From Giesbergeria sp. (GTDB lineage Bacteria; Pseudomonadota; Gammaproteobacteria; Burkholderiales; Burkholderiaceae_C): a stretch of DNA of 64,000 nt. Positions 61,294 through 64,000 of the stretch are shown here, piece by piece (the first letter of the stretch is position 1; every line of letters starts with the position of its first letter). Position numbers and translations under genes: made by a program. The stretch lies in the NCBI GenBank assembly GCA_023150295.1, contig JAKLLE010000010.1:1-64000 (forward strand), written 5' to 3'. The notes beneath the pieces are model-generated. The model ran no database searches. It worked only from the letters and a program-made list of their open reading frames with translations, and was not told the origin of the DNA.

Positions 61294-63723
61294 TCAGGCA
61301 GAGGCCGCCTGGCCCGTGAGGGCTGAGACATGACCCGACGCCTTGGGCAAGGGCGCTGAGGGGGTCACGGACAGCCGGGCTGCATTGAGGATCACCAGCA
61401 GCGAACTCAACGCCATGCCCAAACCCGCCAACCAGGCCGGCATGTAGCCAGCCACCGCCAGGGGCACAGACGCTGCGTTGTACGCAGCAGCCCACCATAA
61501 ATTTTGTCGCACAACCCTTACTGCCTGCTGGGCTAGGGCTATTGTGCGCACGACCTGTGACAAGTCGTCTCCGGGCACCACGAAATCTGCCTGCGCCTGG
61601 GCCAGCGGCACGGCCCGCCCAAAGGCAAAAGAGGCATGCGCTGCCGCCAGCACCGGGCCGTCATTGAGCCCGTCACCCACCATGGCCACACGGCGGCCCT
61701 GCGCCTGCAGCGCCTTCACCGCAGCCAGCTTGTCGGCTGGCGTGCACTGCGCCTGCCAGTCGGCAATACCCACCCGCTCTGCCAGGCGGGCCACGGCCTC
61801 GCGGCGATCGCCCGACAACAGATGCACTGCCAAACCGGCCTGGCGCAGCGCCGCCACAGCATTGGCGCCTTGCGCTCGCAAGTCCTCGGCCAGCCCAAAC
61901 CGCGCCAAGGGGTGCGGCTGTCCGGCCTGATCCATCTTCGCCAACCACACACTGCCAGCGGCGTCTGCCGACGCGCCGGCATCGCCTGTCGCGCACCCCG
62001 TGTATTGCGTCGAACCCAGGCGCAAGCGCCAGACGGGGCCTGTGCTATCGGCACGCTGCACCTGCGCTTGCAGCCCTTGCCCGGGCGCTTCCTGCAGGCC
62101 GCTCACCGTCCAGTCGCCGGGCGCACCCCGCTCCTGCGCGGCCCGCACCAGGGCACGCGAAACGGGGTGCAAGGACTGTGCCGCCATGGCTGCGGCCATG
62201 CCCAGCGCATGGGTGTCTGACATGCCATGGACGGGCCCAATGGACGCGAGGGTCATGCCGTCGCGCGTGAGCGTGCCGGTCTTGTCGAACACCACCGTGT
62301 CCACCTGCGAGAGCGACTCCAGCGCCTGCAGCCTACGCACCAGAACGCCACTGCGCGCCAAGGCACCGGCCGCCGAGAGCATGGCCACGGGCGTGGCCAG
62401 CGACAGAGCGCATGGGCAGGTCACGATCAGCACCGCCACGGCCACCATCAGTGCACGCGCCGGGTCGGTGGGCCACCACCACACAGCGGCCAGGGTGGCC
62501 GCCAGCAGCACCAGCACCAGAAATGGCCTTGCAATGCGGTCGGCCAGTTGCGCCAGCCGGGGTTTTTGCGTGGCAGCGCTTTCCATCAAGGCCACGATCT
62601 GGGCAAACCGCGTGTCCTGGCCCACGCTCTGCACCTGCACCAGCACGGGCGATTGCAGGTTGTAGCTGCCCGCCACCACCAGGCTACCGGGGCCGTGCGC
62701 CACGGGAGTTGATTCACCGGTGAGCAAGGCCTCGTCCGCCAGCGTGTGGCCTTCCAGCACCTGACCGTCGGCGGCAAAGGCCTCGCCCGGCAACACACGC
62801 ACCGTGTCGCCCGGTTGCAGGCGGCGCACTGCGACGCGCTCGAAGCCGCCATCTGCCGCGCGGCGCAACACGCTGGGCGGCAGGCGGTTGAGCACAGCCT
62901 CCAGCGCCCCGACCGTGCGGTCGCGCAGGCGCAGTTCCAGCCAACGGCCCGTGAGCAGGAAAAACACAAACATGGTCAGCGAATCGAAATAAACCTCGTG
63001 CCCGAACACACCCTCGGGCTCGAAAGTGCCCGCCGTGCTGACGGCAAAGGTGATGGCCATGCCCAGCGCCACCGGCAAGTCCATGCTGATGCGTCGCTGG
63101 CGGATGTCGCGCAGCGCATTGGAGAAGAAAGGGCCGCAGGCAAACAGCACCACCGGCAGGCTGATGACCCAGGAAGCCCAGCGCAGCAAGCGCTCCATTT
63201 CAAAGGACAGATCCCCCGGTTCGGCCACGTAGGCGGGCCACGCGTACATCATGACCTGCATCATGCAAAAGCCCGCCACCAGCCAGCGCCACAGCGCCTG
63301 GCGGTTTTCGCGCTGGCGCTGGTCGCGCGTCTGTGCATCCAGCGCGGGCAAGGCCTGGTAGCCTGCACGGCGCAAGGCCTGCATCCATTCAGACGGGCGG
63401 GTGAGCCCAGGCTGCCAGATCACACGGGCACGCTGGCTGGCCGCGCTGACTTCGGCCTGCTGCACGCCCGGCACGCTGCGCAGGGCGTCTTCCACCGTCA
63501 AAGCGCAGGCCGCGCAGTGCATGCCCTCGATGACCACATGCGACTCCCAGGCCTGCGTCTGCTGCGCGGAACCCTGGCCTGGGGCGCAAAGGCGGCCGAA
63601 CGAAGGCCACTCCTGGGGGTCGTCCAGCAAAGCCTCGCCCGCCGCAGCCTCCCAGGCCGAGGGCGGCACTGGCTGCGGGCCCGCGGGACGCATATCTTGG
63701 GCCGCATCGAGGTTCTTTGACAT
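61294..63723 (-). CDS. ccoI: CcoI/FixI copper-transporting P-type ATPase
   Basis: An 809-residue P1B-ATPase that exports copper to the periplasm for cbb3 assembly. It has an N-terminal metal-binding domain with GMHCAACALTVEDAL, eight helices, the transmembrane CPC (VTCPCALSLATPVA), the phosphorylation site DKTGTLT, and GDGLNDGPVLA. An N-terminal cysteine-poor extension precedes the metal domain. Together with ccoS it forms the upstream assembly half of the cluster. Divergent from the universal stress protein gene. Confidence 0.94.
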   Translation of the reverse strand: MSKNLDAAQDMRPAGPQPVPPSAWEAAAGEALLDDPQEWPSFGRLCAPGQGSAQQTQAWESHVVIEGMHCAACALTVEDALRSVPGVQQAEVSAASQRARVIWQPGLTRPSEWMQALRRAGYQALPALDAQTRDQRQRENRQALWRWLVAGFCMMQVMMYAWPAYVAEPGDLSFEMERLLRWASWVISLPVVLFACGPFFSNALRDIRQRRISMDLPVALGMAITFAVSTAGTFEPEGVFGHEVYFDSLTMFVFFLLTGRWLELRLRDRTVGALEAVLNRLPPSVLRRAADGGFERVAVRRLQPGDTVRVLPGEAFAADGQVLEGHTLADEALLTGESTPVAHGPGSLVVAGSYNLQSPVLVQVQSVGQDTRFAQIVALMESAATQKPRLAQLADRIARPFLVLVLLAATLAAVWWWPTDPARALMVAVAVLIVTCPCALSLATPVAMLSAAGALARSGVLVRRLQALESLSQVDTVVFDKTGTLTRDGMTLASIGPVHGMSDTHALGMAAAMAAQSLHPVSRALVRAAQERGAPGDWTVSGLQEAPGQGLQAQVQRADSTGPVWRLRLGSTQYTGCATGDAGASADAAGSVWLAKMDQAGQPHPLARFGLAEDLRAQGANAVAALRQAGLAVHLLSGDRREAVARLAERVGIADWQAQCTPADKLAAVKALQAQGRRVAMVGDGLNDGPVLAAAHASFAFGRAVPLAQAQADFVVPGDDLSQVVRTIALAQQAVRVVRQNLWWAAAYNAASVPLAVAGYMPAWLAGLGMALSSLLVILNAARLSVTPSAPLPKASGHVSALTGQAASA

Positions 63724-63757
63724 TGCGCAAGCTTACCGTTTTTGGATTCCCGGTTTT

Positions 63758-63798
63758 TTGACTCCCATCAATTCAAAGCACTGGCTTTTTACTTTAAT
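63758..63798 (+). promoter_or_regulatory. FNR-dependent promoter of the universal stress protein gene
   Basis: TTGACTCCCATCAA (63758-63771) matches the FNR consensus TTGAY-N4-RTCAA, and TTTAAT (63793-63798) begins 28.5 bp from its centre, the same geometry as at ccoN. Class II activation in low oxygen is expected. Confidence 0.75.
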
Positions 63799-63825
63799 CA
63801 AGGTTTCAGCACGGAGGAATGGACC

Positions 63826-64000
63826 ATGTACCAACGCATTCTGATCGCCACCGACGGCTCCAAGCTCTCGGACAAGGCCGTCAAGGACGGATTGGAGCTT
63901 GCCGCGCAATGCGGCGCCAGTGTGGTGGCGCTGAAGGTGGTGCCGCGCTACCCGCGCAGCTACTTCGAAGGCGGGCTGCCCGTGGACCCGAGCGATATCC
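63826..64000 (+). CDS. universal stress protein (UspA family), partial
   Basis: The first 58 codons of a Usp protein: YQRILIATDGSKLSDKAVKD, then ALKVVPRYPRSYFEGG. The start has GGAGG eight bases before it. It runs off the end of the window, so the ATP-binding motif (G.xG.....G) at the C-terminus cannot be seen. The FNR box upstream suggests induction at low oxygen, as for other Usp genes near cbb3 clusters. Confidence 0.9.
   Translation, partial: MYQRILIATDGSKLSDKAVKDGLELAAQCGASVVALKVVPRYPRSYFEGGLPVDPSDI

Noticed and set aside
61537..61600. Possible further copy of the dispersed repeat in ccoI
   Set aside because: Only GCTAGGGCTATTG resembles the motif; block order and GCGC core are missing.

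Overview
The window is GC-rich chromosomal DNA from a betaproteobacterium, most likely a member of the Comamonadaceae (Acidovorax-like). The inference rests on the gene content: a ccoISNOQPGH cbb3 oxidase cluster with FNR boxes, isocitrate lyase, a MipA/OmpV porin-like protein, a liv-type ABC operon carrying an acyl-CoA ligase, and a TRAP transporter. A short dispersed palindromic repeat, of a kind I associate with this family, is also embedded in several genes. No rRNA, tRNA or CRISPR array was seen.

Layout. 1-5.4 kb: a PAS sensor kinase cut off just after its phospho-acceptor box by what looks like the end of an insertion sequence, preceded by a PAS-GGDEF-EAL protein. 5.6-9.2 kb: a Crp/Fnr-type regulator and mutS. 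9.2-13.8 kb: an accessory patch with a CcdB-like toxin and an unusual AbrB-like/CcdA-like fused antitoxin, a single-chain MmeI-like (type IIL) restriction-modification enzyme, and a RelE-like toxin with an HTH antitoxin. That second toxin-antitoxin pair lies between two copies of the 3' end of the restriction gene. 13.9-27.0 kb: mostly ordinary genes, including a lipoprotein hydrolase, an Anbu proteasome-like protease, an alpha/beta hydrolase, a membrane GGDEF protein, MipA, UppP, a MacAB-like efflux system and a LytS/LytTR two-component pair.

27.1-39.1 kb is a continuous, tightly packed defence operon. The order is HTH regulator, hsdR, hsdM, a DUF1016 PD-(D/E)XK protein, a small ORF, hsdS, an AAA ATPase, an HNH nuclease and an AlbA/Schlafen-like ATP-binding protein. 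It looks like a type I (IB-like) restriction system with a Septu-like ATPase-nuclease pair and an AlbA protein attached. It is the best candidate in the window for a little-described composite system.

39.2-55.6 kb: a small ABC ATPase, a hypothetical gene, the liv-type operon with its acyl-CoA ligase, a second acyl-CoA ligase behind a leader terminator, a TRAP transporter without a local binding protein, an antisense ORF-less group II intron of about 670 bp beside a terminator, aceA with paired palindromic operators, a DMT transporter and an RraA-family protein. 55.7-64 kb: the complete cbb3 oxidase structural and assembly cluster. A consensus FNR box with class II geometry precedes ccoN, and a second box in the same geometry precedes a universal stress protein that runs off the window.
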